A stretch of 20,383 nucleotides of DNA from a virus: positions 1 through 20,383 of the IMG/VR virus record IMGVR_UViG_3300037584_002726. One strand, written 5' to 3'. Numbering within the stretch: position 1 is the first letter of the stretch; the number at the start of each line of letters is the position of its first letter. The notes beneath the pieces were generated by a model. The model ran no database searches. It saw nothing but the letters and a program-made list of their open reading frames with translations, and was not told the origin of the DNA. Made by a program: the position numbers and the translations under genes. Shown here in pieces: positions 7,477-12,507 of the stretch.

Positions 7477-7633
7477 CTTCGTCCTCCTCTTCTTCTTCTG
7501 TTTCTTCATTCTCTTCTTTTTCTAATTCATCTAAGTAATTTTCAATAACAGCACAATAAGGAATATGGTTTAAAAATTCTTTCTCACCATCTGACCAAGT
7601 AACTTGAATTGTCCAATGTTCTATCTTTTTCAT
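7463..7633 (-). CDS. Small hypothetical protein, 56 aa, with a poly-acidic tail
   Basis: Fifty-six residues: MKKIEHWTIQVTWSDGEKEF..., a beta-rich head, then an extreme acidic tail (EEEEEDEDDDL at the end). The start is an ATGA overlap with the previous gene, with GAGGAGGT just upstream. The DNA coding for the acidic tail (GAAGAAGAGGAGGA) also supplies the Shine-Dalgarno of the next gene. Function is not recognised. The head motif resembles its operon neighbour at 7885-8046 (MKYTIQNYVISVQW), hinting at a related fold. Confidence 0.7.
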   Translation of the reverse strand: MKKIEHWTIQVTWSDGEKEFLNHIPYCAVIENYLDELEKEENEETEEEEEDEDDDL

Positions 7634-7884
7634 TTAGATACCTCCTCAAAGTCACATTGGCTATCATCACCATATTCAGTACCTAGGTAGGTAATTTTAT
7701 AATTACCTTTTTCAGCCATCCAGTCACTAAGATTACCAGATATAGGTTTAGGAACATCTTCATCAGATAATGGTACTTCACTAGAAAGAAGTCTTGCTTC
7801 ATCTTCTGTAAGCTCAACTTCACTTTCAATTAAGAAACGTCTTGTGTCTGTAGAAGTTTCTTCAAACTTGTAATTAAATTTCAT
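7630..7884 (-). CDS. Acidic hypothetical protein, 84 aa
   Basis: An acidic protein: MKFNYKFEETSTDTRRFLIESEVELTEDEARLL... with a C-terminal ITYLGTEYGDDSQCDFEEVSK. The alternating pattern suggests beta strands followed by a short helix. The start has a strong AGGAGGT about 6 nt upstream and directly follows the stop of the preceding gene (TAAATG). It is coupled downstream by ATGA. Function is not recognised. Confidence 0.78.
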   Translation of the reverse strand: MKFNYKFEETSTDTRRFLIESEVELTEDEARLLSSEVPLSDEDVPKPISGNLSDWMAEKGNYKITYLGTEYGDDSQCDFEEVSK

Positions 7885-8046
7885 TTAAATACCTCCTTCA
7901 ATAGTGTTTCTTTCATGTTCAATACTTGATAACCACTTATCAAAATCTTGACGTAAGCTATCAGGCATATTGTTATGTAAAGTCTGTAGTTTTGGATTGT
8001 TATTCCATTGCACAGAGATAACATAGTTTTGAATTGTGTATTTCAT
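7885..8046 (-). CDS. Small hypothetical protein, 53 aa
   Basis: Fifty-three residues starting MKYTIQNYVISVQWNNNPKL and ending NTIEGGI. It starts with an ATGA overlap with the HTH protein upstream, and its stop abuts the next ATG. Its last codons (GGAGGT) form the next gene's Shine-Dalgarno. This tight packing supports a real gene despite its size. Function is not recognised. Confidence 0.7.
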   Translation of the reverse strand: MKYTIQNYVISVQWNNNPKLQTLHNNMPDSLRQDFDKWLSSIEHERNTIEGGI

Positions 8047-8387
8047 AATTTTTTAAAACGAGTTGATAATTGTGACCATATTTGAATAGTTGATAAATAC
8101 TTTGTTTCGTCTTTATCAATCAATATGGCATCCTGGGCTATATCCCACACTTGATCTAAAACCTTTTTGCTTTTATCAATACGTGTTGGATCGCCTGATT
8201 TTTCCTGTTCCCATTCGTATTCCCTCAAAGCATCAGCAAAATACCTGTAAGCAGTACTTTCAGGTATCTTGTGATCTACTACAAGAATGTCAACAATATC
8301 TTTTCTTTGTAGTTGCTCATCAGGTTTTTTATCTTCATTAGAAACAAGAAACTTTTGTATGAAGTCGATTGCTTTTTTCTTATCCAT
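8043..8387 (-). CDS. Small helix-turn-helix-like protein, 114 aa
   Basis: A 114-aa protein whose middle, RKDIVDILVVDHKIPESTAYRYFADAL (about residues 28-54), reads as a helix-turn-helix with the recognition-helix pattern STAYRYF. A charged helical tail follows. The neighbouring upstream gene carries a related module (STAYLYC), so the two may be paralogues. It is probably a DNA-binding regulator or a small terminase-like DNA binder; the fold is an inference from pattern. It overlaps the upstream gene by 8 nt and the downstream gene by 4 nt. There is no clear ribosome binding site at ATG 8387, so it may depend on coupling. Confidence 0.65.
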   Translation of the reverse strand: MDKKKAIDFIQKFLVSNEDKKPDEQLQRKDIVDILVVDHKIPESTAYRYFADALREYEWEQEKSGDPTRIDKSKKVLDQVWDIAQDAILIDKDETKYLSTIQIWSQLSTRFKKL

Positions 8388-8574
8388 ATCGTTTAAAGTC
8401 GAAATATGAACAATATAAATAAGCAGTGGAATGTTTAAGATTAAATTTTTTAATTATGTCCTTAAGAACATCCGTTTTGCAAATAGGTAAATGAGATCCA
8501 TCAAAATTAGATAACTGTTTATCTTTTTCAAGTAAATCAGCTATATAGTCTAAAATAATTTGTTTATTCTGCAT
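8380..8574 (-). CDS. Small helix-turn-helix-like protein, 64 aa
   Basis: Sixty-four residues, with KTDVLKDIIKKFNLKHSTAYLYCSYFDF at about 33-60. This matches the spacing and the STAY-x-Y core of the next protein's putative helix-turn-helix. It lacks the charged C-terminal tail of its neighbour. A GGGAG element 8 nt before ATG 8574 is a good ribosome binding site. It overlaps the previous gene by 11 nt. Possible roles are a transcription regulator or a heterodimer partner of the 114-aa protein. Confidence 0.65.
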   Translation of the reverse strand: MQNKQIILDYIADLLEKDKQLSNFDGSHLPICKTDVLKDIIKKFNLKHSTAYLYCSYFDFKRYG

Positions 8575-8755
8575 TTTTTAACTCCCTTAGAAAATTAGCG
8601 TATTTAATAAAAATTTTGTTAAAGGATTTAAGCAGTATATCCTTATTATCTGGATCGGCTTTTCTATAGCAGACAGTGAGAGATTGAACAAAACCCCCAC
8701 CATATTTATTCATATTGAATAGTGCTATTGAAATTTGCTTTTCACTAAGATTCAT
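8564..8755 (-). CDS. Conserved small phage protein of unknown function, 63 aa
   Basis: Sixty-three residues starting MNLSEKQISIALFNMNKYGGGFVQSL. This N-terminal pattern (EKQIS.ALF.MNK.GGGFV..L...) is one I recognise as recurring in small proteins of many aquatic phages, without a known function. It looks wholly helical apart from the Gly-rich turn. A GAGGAGG element about 12 nt upstream lies in the previous gene, which it overlaps by 11 nt. Confidence 0.72.
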   Translation of the reverse strand: MNLSEKQISIALFNMNKYGGGFVQSLTVCYRKADPDNKDILLKSFNKIFIKYANFLRELKNAE

Positions 8756-9068
8756 ACTCTTTTGTATCCTCCTCTATCTGTTGGATCGTGGCTTCTTTCC
8801 AAAACCCTGAGCTTTTTGTAGAAATAATGTCATCATCTTCTATGCCACATTCAACAGCAAATAACTCCGCATATTCCACGGATTTACTGTCAAAATATTG
8901 AGCAGTACGTTCAACATTCAGGCAGTAACGATCTTCTGCTGTCCAACAATCAAAGACATATGATCTAGCAGAATCTAAGGAATCTGCTTCAACCTCATAT
9001 TCTTCGATCATTGTGTTGTGGGTCGTAATCTTATAAAGCTTTTTAGGCTTTGACTTTTTTTCATTCAT
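8745..9068 (-). CDS. Acidic hypothetical protein, 107 aa, first gene of the minus-strand operon
   Basis: A 107-aa protein: a basic start (MNEKKSKPKKLYKITTH), then a beta-strand/helix pattern IEEYEVEADSLDSARSYVFDCW, then an acidic C-terminus. The section YEVEADSLDSARSYV resembles the small beta-alpha modules seen in many phage hypotheticals, but I assign no function. It is the promoter-proximal gene of the eleven-gene run; a divergent promoter candidate lies 35 nt upstream. No ribosome binding site is evident at ATG 9068. Confidence 0.75.
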   Translation of the reverse strand: MNEKKSKPKKLYKITTHNTMIEEYEVEADSLDSARSYVFDCWTAEDRYCLNVERTAQYFDSKSVEYAELFAVECGIEDDDIISTKSSGFWKEATIQQIEEDTKEYES

Positions 9069-9102
9069 AATGTGTGGTTAATGAATAAGGTTTACAATTA
9101 CA

Positions 9103-9131
9103 ATATTACATTAATCGCGTTTAATATGCAA
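9103..9131 (-). promoter_or_regulatory. Candidate promoter for the minus-strand small-gene operon
   Basis: On the minus strand: TTGCAT (9126-9131), a 17-nt spacer, TAATAT (9103-9108), about 35 nt before the ATG at 9068. It faces away from the plus-strand promoter at 9177-9205, and the AATTCTCA repeats lie between them. Confidence 0.5.
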
Positions 9132-9137
9132 TATGAA

Positions 9138-9172
9138 AATTCTCATTCATTAATTCTCAGTAAGAATTCTCA
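9138..9172. repeat. Three AATTCTCA repeats, operator-like
   Basis: AATTCTCA occurs at 9138-9145, 9152-9159 and 9165-9172, spaced 14 and 13 nt. The second and third also form inverted repeats with the complementary AGAATT: AATTCT-CAGTA-AGAATT and AATTCT-C-AGAATT. They lie between two divergent promoters, as operators of a phage repressor would. No repressor gene of known type is adjacent, although the HTH-like proteins at 8043-8574 are candidates. Confidence 0.6.
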
Positions 9173-9176
9173 GAAT

Positions 9177-9205
9177 TTGACATTCATAGCTGACTAGGTT
9201 ATACC
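9177..9205 (+). promoter_or_regulatory. Candidate sigma70 promoter for the AT-rich plus-strand block
   Basis: A perfect TTGACA (9177-9182), a 17-nt spacer and TATACC (9200-9205), 26 nt before the ATG at 9232. The -35 starts 4 nt after the last AATTCTCA repeat, so a bound regulator could block or contact RNA polymerase. Confidence 0.6.
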
Positions 9206-9231
9206 TGGATCGTAAAATTTTTTCATTCATC

Positions 9232-9420
9232 ATGGCCTCGGACATTCATAAACTATTATCAGCTAAAAAGGTAGATCTTACTGTAGCTGATACGTTTTTT
9301 ATATTACTTATTCTTCAGAAAGTTTCAATAAATTATCATAATATTTTTTCAGAAAATATCTCTGCTAGATCGCAGAAACTAATTAATAAAATATTAAATA
9401 ATATAGATAGTAAAAATTAA
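9232..9420 (+). CDS. Small hypothetical protein, 62 aa
   Basis: Sixty-two residues: MASDIHKLLSAKKVDLTVADTFFILLILQKVSINYHN... with a short hydrophobic stretch (FFILLILQKV) that is probably an amphipathic or buried helix rather than a full membrane span. It directly follows a good promoter, and its codons are very AT-rich like the rest of this block. Function is not recognised. There is no clear ribosome binding site before ATG 9232. Confidence 0.55.
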   Translation: MASDIHKLLSAKKVDLTVADTFFILLILQKVSINYHNIFSENISARSQKLINKILNNIDSKN

Positions 9421-9423
9421 ACA

Positions 9424-9452
9424 TTGATTTTATTACAATAGTACTTTATTAT
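9424..9452 (+). promoter_or_regulatory. Candidate promoter for the DUF932 gene
   Basis: TTGATT (9424-9429), a 17-nt spacer, TATTAT (9447-9452), 28 nt before ATG 9481. A TTACAATAGTA element in the spacer resembles the -10 boxes of other promoters in the window. Confidence 0.45.
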
Positions 9453-9480
9453 ATAAAAGTAATTTACTTATTCAACATCC

Positions 9481-10560
9481 ATGAATTATTATCAACCTAA
9501 TTTAGTCAACACACTATATAGTGCAGATTCAAACAATCCTTTATTAATTGAAAATCATTATAAAGATAGGCATAATTTTAAATCTATAGGTAATGAGGAT
9601 ATATGCGGAAAATCTATAGATAAGAATGTTTCTATAAGAGACGCATTTATAAATACTGGAGCGTTAAATGCACCCGTTGAAGAAATCCCATTTATTAAAA
9701 ATTCTTTTGGTGATGAAATAGCACTTAAGGACCATAAAGCGATTGTTGATTCTGTAACTGGAAAATGTATGTCAGTTATGAAAAAATCTTATGAAGTGCA
9801 AGACAATGAGCCAATTTGTAGGATTTTCGAAGAAAATCAAAAAGACTTGCAATTAGAATATATTACCTTATTTAATGATAATGGTTGTATTTTTGTAAGT
9901 GGCGGTATTAAAGATGCTGACTTAGAAGTAACAAAAGATGATACAATCCGTAGGAGACTTTGTTTAATCAATAGTTATACAGGACAATATAGTTTTAAGC
10001 TTGTACTCATTGACTATAGGCTTTTTTGTTTTAACCAGCTTGGAAGAATTAACCGCTCAAAAAATAAATTAACTTTCAGACATTCAAAAGGGATTAATAA
10101 TTATACAAAACAGTTACCAGAGTTTATTAAATATCAACGTGAAGATCTAACAAATTCTATAGAGGAATTAAGAGCTATGGTACGTGTTTCTTATAAAACT
10201 AGAGAAGAATCTATGAGCGTTTTAAAAACACTCTCTAAACAAATGTTAGCGGATAAGTTAATCGGAAAGGTTAAGGATAAAGAAACTAAAGAATATAGGG
10301 CAAAAGATTTTGAAAAGGATCTGAATAAAGAATGGCAAGATATAAAAACTAATTTTTATAAAGAAACAAATAATTTTGAAATAGCTCCAAATTTATATCA
10401 AATGTTCAACGCATTAAACCATCAACAAACACATTGCGAACAATCTGTAAAAGATGATATTAAAGGAGCCAGAGTTAGACTTGAAAGTTTAGTTAGTGGA
10501 AAATGTGGCAATAGAGTTGATTTAATAAGAAAAGAATGTCTAAAATTAACTACTGTATAG
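9481..10560 (+). CDS. DUF932-family phage/plasmid protein
   Basis: A 359-aa protein of the DUF932 family, found in phages and plasmids and often placed among early or anti-defence genes; its biochemical role is not known to me. The diagnostic region is AIVDSVTGKCMSVMKKSYEVQDNEPICRIFEEN (about residues 86-118), matching the family pattern of a 'V.D..TG..L.VV...Y..VQN.E.F..' core. RRRLCLINSYTGQYSFKLVLIDYRLFCFNQLG (about 157-188) matches the later conserved block that ends in a Cys/Asn-rich motif. The C-terminal half is Lys-rich and helical. Base use is strongly AT-rich, unlike the terminase and exonuclease genes. It has its own promoter candidate and a terminator after it. Confidence 0.82.
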   Translation: MNYYQPNLVNTLYSADSNNPLLIENHYKDRHNFKSIGNEDICGKSIDKNVSIRDAFINTGALNAPVEEIPFIKNSFGDEIALKDHKAIVDSVTGKCMSVMKKSYEVQDNEPICRIFEENQKDLQLEYITLFNDNGCIFVSGGIKDADLEVTKDDTIRRRLCLINSYTGQYSFKLVLIDYRLFCFNQLGRINRSKNKLTFRHSKGINNYTKQLPEFIKYQREDLTNSIEELRAMVRVSYKTREESMSVLKTLSKQMLADKLIGKVKDKETKEYRAKDFEKDLNKEWQDIKTNFYKETNNFEIAPNLYQMFNALNHQQTHCEQSVKDDIKGARVRLESLVSGKCGNRVDLIRKECLKLTTV

Positions 10561-10579
10561 CATAAATTAAAAAGTTTAC

Positions 10580-10610
10580 AGCTCCTGAAATTTTATTTAG
10601 GGGCTTTTTT
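10580..10610 (+). terminator. Intrinsic terminator after the DUF932 gene
   Basis: AGCTCCT pairs with AGGGGCT (one G-U pair). The loop can extend the stem by AAAT/ATTT around a bulged G. A run of T follows. It lies 20 nt after the stop codon. Confidence 0.75.
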
Positions 10611-10869
10611 AATGTGATATTTTAGTAATTTTTTATTAGGGTTTAGGTACTATCACACATGAAAAATTTAAAAATGTTGCTGTCTTATTTGTGAGATTGT
10701 CTAGTTGTGGTAAGGGTTTTTAGATTCTTACTTATTCTTATTGTGAGATTGTAGGGTAAAAAATAGCTATTTTTAAGGGTTTTTTTGAGGATAAATTAAT
10801 CTATTAAAGTACTACACAACATATAAAAATTATGGTAAAATGGATTGTAAGCTAAATTATTTATTTCTT
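10611..10869. repeat. Non-coding leader with a 12-bp direct repeat and a 16-bp palindrome
   Basis: This stretch between the DUF932 terminator and the ArdA-like gene holds no convincing gene. It contains TTGTGAGATTGT exactly repeated at 10689-10700 and 10741-10752, the perfect palindrome AAAAATAGCTATTTTT at 10759-10774, and a TACTACA box at 10810-10816. These look like regulator binding sites for the gene downstream. No promoter with good -35 and -10 spacing stands out. Confidence 0.5.
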
Positions 10870-11430
10870 ATGACTACCCAAACCAAAGAAATTAACAAAC
10901 CTATTGGACTAGGTTATTCTGAAAATTATCCTTGTATTTGTATTCAAGATTATGAAACAAATAAATGGCAATGGTTTAATGTTTATGAGATTTTTCAGAA
11001 TTCAAACGATTTAGAAGAATTTCAAAAACACATGACTAAAGCCAGAAAATCAGTCTGTATAGATGAATGGTTTTATTCTGATTGTCTTTATTTAAATTCT
11101 ATTTATTCTGAACATATTAGTGATGAAACTTTATTTGAATATTTAGAAAGTTTAGAAGATGCTATTTCAGACGGACATTCTGTTTCTTTACATGAAGAAT
11201 TTATTAGCGCTTTAGGTAGTGAATACTTCGGAATGTTGAATGATATGTATTATGGAGAATTTGATAACACCAAAGAGTTTGCTGAACATCACATCGAAGA
11301 AACTGAAGACTTAGATTCTATTCCTTGGATAATTAGATCTAATATTGATTATTCTAATGTTTGGTATGATCTCCAAGATGATTACATCGAAATAGAAGCA
11401 GATAGATCTAATTACTTCTTTAGAAGATAA
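10870..11430 (+). CDS. ardA: ArdA-like antirestriction protein
   Basis: A 186-aa acidic protein resembling ArdA, the DNA mimic that binds type I restriction-modification complexes and blocks them. The C-terminal part carries the typical ArdA run: YYGEFDNTKEFAEHH, then EETEDLDSIPWIIRSNIDYSNVWYDLQDDYIEI, comparable to the family's 'G.y.S.edFAe....e.g.l..iP..l..yiDye..a.dL...y' layout. Asp and Glu residues spread along the whole length fit DNA mimicry. The frame is open to an ATG at 10840, which would add ten residues including a hydrophobic LNYLFL. The start at 10870 gives an N-terminus closer to family members, but neither start has a Shine-Dalgarno. It is AT-rich like its neighbours, and it is followed closely by a 24-codon membrane peptide. 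Confidence 0.72.
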   Translation: MTTQTKEINKPIGLGYSENYPCICIQDYETNKWQWFNVYEIFQNSNDLEEFQKHMTKARKSVCIDEWFYSDCLYLNSIYSEHISDETLFEYLESLEDAISDGHSVSLHEEFISALGSEYFGMLNDMYYGEFDNTKEFAEHHIEETEDLDSIPWIIRSNIDYSNVWYDLQDDYIEIEADRSNYFFRR

Positions 11431-11451
11431 AACTACATCAGGAATTAAAAA

Positions 11452-11526
11452 ATGACAACTTTTATTATTTGGATTTGTATTACTACCCTTTTGTATATCT
11501 TTTTAAAAAACATTAGAGCTTATTAA
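11452..11526 (+). CDS. Single-span membrane peptide, 24 aa
   Basis: A 24-residue peptide, MTTFIIWICITTLLYIFLKNIRAY, almost all of which is one hydrophobic membrane span with a positively charged end (KNIR). It starts 21 nt after the ArdA-like gene, and an AGGA element 8-9 nt upstream acts as a plausible ribosome binding site. Such minute membrane peptides in phages can affect the host membrane or serve as toxins, but nothing here shows which. Confidence 0.45.
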   Translation: MTTFIIWICITTLLYIFLKNIRAY

Positions 11527-11563
11527 TTCTATTTATTCCCTTTTCCCATTGCTACTCTGTAAC

Positions 11564-11767
11564 ATGACTAAATCAAACCAGGACCGCAAACGCTACCCAC
11601 TAGCAACAAGTAATAATCTTAATATGGTCCGTATTGCTACGGGTTTGTTCTTTTCAGTAACTTCTTTTCTTATTGCATCCCATCTGACAGACTCCCCACA
11701 ATTTCGAGAGTGTATGGAAGATCCCACAGTAAACAACAATTATTGTACTAAAAAGTTTCTAGGCTAG
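11564..11767 (+). CDS. Small membrane-anchored protein, 67 aa
   Basis: A 67-aa protein with a polar, basic N-terminus (MTKSNQDRKRYPLATSNN), one hydrophobic span (MVRIATGLFFSVTSFLIA, about 21-38) and a C-terminal tail with two Cys (REC...NYC) about a dozen residues apart, which could form a disulfide if exported. The frame is open to 11549, but the start at 11564 gives a more usual N-terminus. It ends the plus-strand block and is followed directly by a strong terminator. Its base composition is less AT-rich than the ArdA-like gene. Function is not recognised. Confidence 0.6.
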   Translation: MTKSNQDRKRYPLATSNNLNMVRIATGLFFSVTSFLIASHLTDSPQFRECMEDPTVNNNYCTKKFLG

Positions 11768-11780
11768 ATCCCACAACCCG

Positions 11781-11804
11781 CCCTGCTATCTCGCAGGGTT
11801 TTTT
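11781..11804 (+). terminator. Intrinsic terminator closing the AT-rich plus-strand block
   Basis: CCCTGC-TATCTC-GCAGGG, a perfect 6-bp stem with a 6-nt loop, then six T, 13 nt after the stop at 11767. Confidence 0.88.
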
Positions 11805-11820
11805 ATTACCTGATTACTAG

Positions 11821-11836
11821 TGTATCAAATGATACA
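11821..11836. repeat. Inverted repeat TGTATCA-AA-TGATACA
   Basis: A perfect 7-bp inverted repeat with a 2-nt centre and no T-run, so it is more like a dimeric regulator site than a terminator. It lies in the gap between the terminator at 11804 and the end of terS. Confidence 0.45.
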
Positions 11837-11909
11837 TAGGGGGCAGGGTCAAAAATTTTCCCGAACCACATAGGAATACAGGGAACTTACTGATAAATCA
11901 TAAATTAAA

Positions 11910-11950
11910 GACTAAAATACTACAATATAATAATACTACAATATTACAAT
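11910..11950. repeat. TACTACAATAT boxes and left copy of the terS-flanking repeat
   Basis: ATACTACAATAT occurs at 11917-11928 and 11933-11944, followed by ATTACAATAG. The first lies within GACTAAAATACTACA (11910-11924), a 15-bp sequence repeated exactly at 12410-12424 on the other side of terS. Confidence 0.6.
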
Positions 11951-11958
11951 AGTGTCAA

Positions 11959-12408
11959 CTACTTTTGCTTCGCTTCTACCTGAATCGATAGCTGTGGAGT
12001 GTTAAGATTGATTGTTTCCTCACTCTCTCCTAGTACTTTACCAAGTGAATCCAATATCTGAGCAGCCGTCTGCAACTGACCTTTACGCACAGCCTGTTCA
12101 AAAAGCCTCATCCTCATCCCCTGGAGTCGTGAAATCATCTTCTCTCTATCCTTCTCCCAATCCTCATCGTTCCATTGCTTAACTTTCTTCCAATCGGTCC
12201 ACGCTGTATCTATCCCGATCTGCTCCCTGGATGCGTGCTCATGTACCAACTGCCTCGTAGTCTTACCTGTTAATTGCTTCGAGTACAATCTTTGCCTTCT
12301 CGCCTCAATAACTGCATCGGGCTGCCTTCTTCCACACACCCTTCCATCTTGCCTGGCTCGTGCGGATGTGAATTGACCATCTGGATTACGAAGAATAGAA
12401 TCAGTCAC
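11959..12408 (-). CDS. terS: Putative terminase small subunit
   Basis: A 149-aa protein, probably the DNA-recognition subunit of the packaging motor. It has a basic N-terminal part with a likely helix-turn-helix (RQRLYSKQLTGKTTRQLVHEHASREQIGIDTAWTDWKKVKQW, about 38-79), then a long charged helical segment (DREKMISRLQGMRMRLFEQAVRKGQLQTAAQILDSLGKVLG) suited to oligomerisation, and a short beta tail (PQLSIQVEAKQK) like those that contact TerL or portal in other small terminases. The assignment rests on this architecture and its position beside terL. Unusually, it is divergent from terL and sits alone on the minus strand. It is more GC-rich than the block to its left. A 15-bp direct repeat brackets it. 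Confidence 0.7.
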   Translation of the reverse strand: MTDSILRNPDGQFTSARARQDGRVCGRRQPDAVIEARRQRLYSKQLTGKTTRQLVHEHASREQIGIDTAWTDWKKVKQWNDEDWEKDREKMISRLQGMRMRLFEQAVRKGQLQTAAQILDSLGKVLGESEETINLNTPQLSIQVEAKQK

Positions 12409-12409
12409 G

Positions 12410-12424
12410 GACTAAAATACTACA
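12410..12424. repeat. Right copy of the terS-flanking direct repeat
   Basis: GACTAAAATACTACA, identical to 11910-11924 and exactly 500 bp from it, in the same orientation. TATAAT follows at 12425-12430, as a close equivalent does at the left copy. Confidence 0.6.
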
Positions 12425-12478
12425 TATAATTGAATAATAACCCTAAAAACACCATTTAGTCGATAAAAAATCAAAATT

Positions 12479-12507
12479 TTGTCAAAATTAAAGCTATTCT
12501 GTAGTAC
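12479..12507 (+). promoter_or_regulatory. Weak promoter candidate abutting the terL start
   Basis: TTGTCA (12479-12484), a 17-nt spacer, TAGTAC (12502-12507), ending directly at the terL ATG. If used as drawn, it would start transcription inside the gene, so it may serve a downstream start or be chance. TerL has no Shine-Dalgarno. Confidence 0.2.

Noticed and set aside
7477-7509. Lys/Arg-rich N-terminal extension of the 146-aa operon protein
   Set aside because: It is the out-of-frame reading of the upstream gene's poly-acidic tail. A strong Shine-Dalgarno points to 7476.
10660-10693. An 11-codon frame as a leader peptide before the ArdA-like gene
   Set aside because: No ribosome binding site and no attenuator-type codon run or paired terminator were seen.
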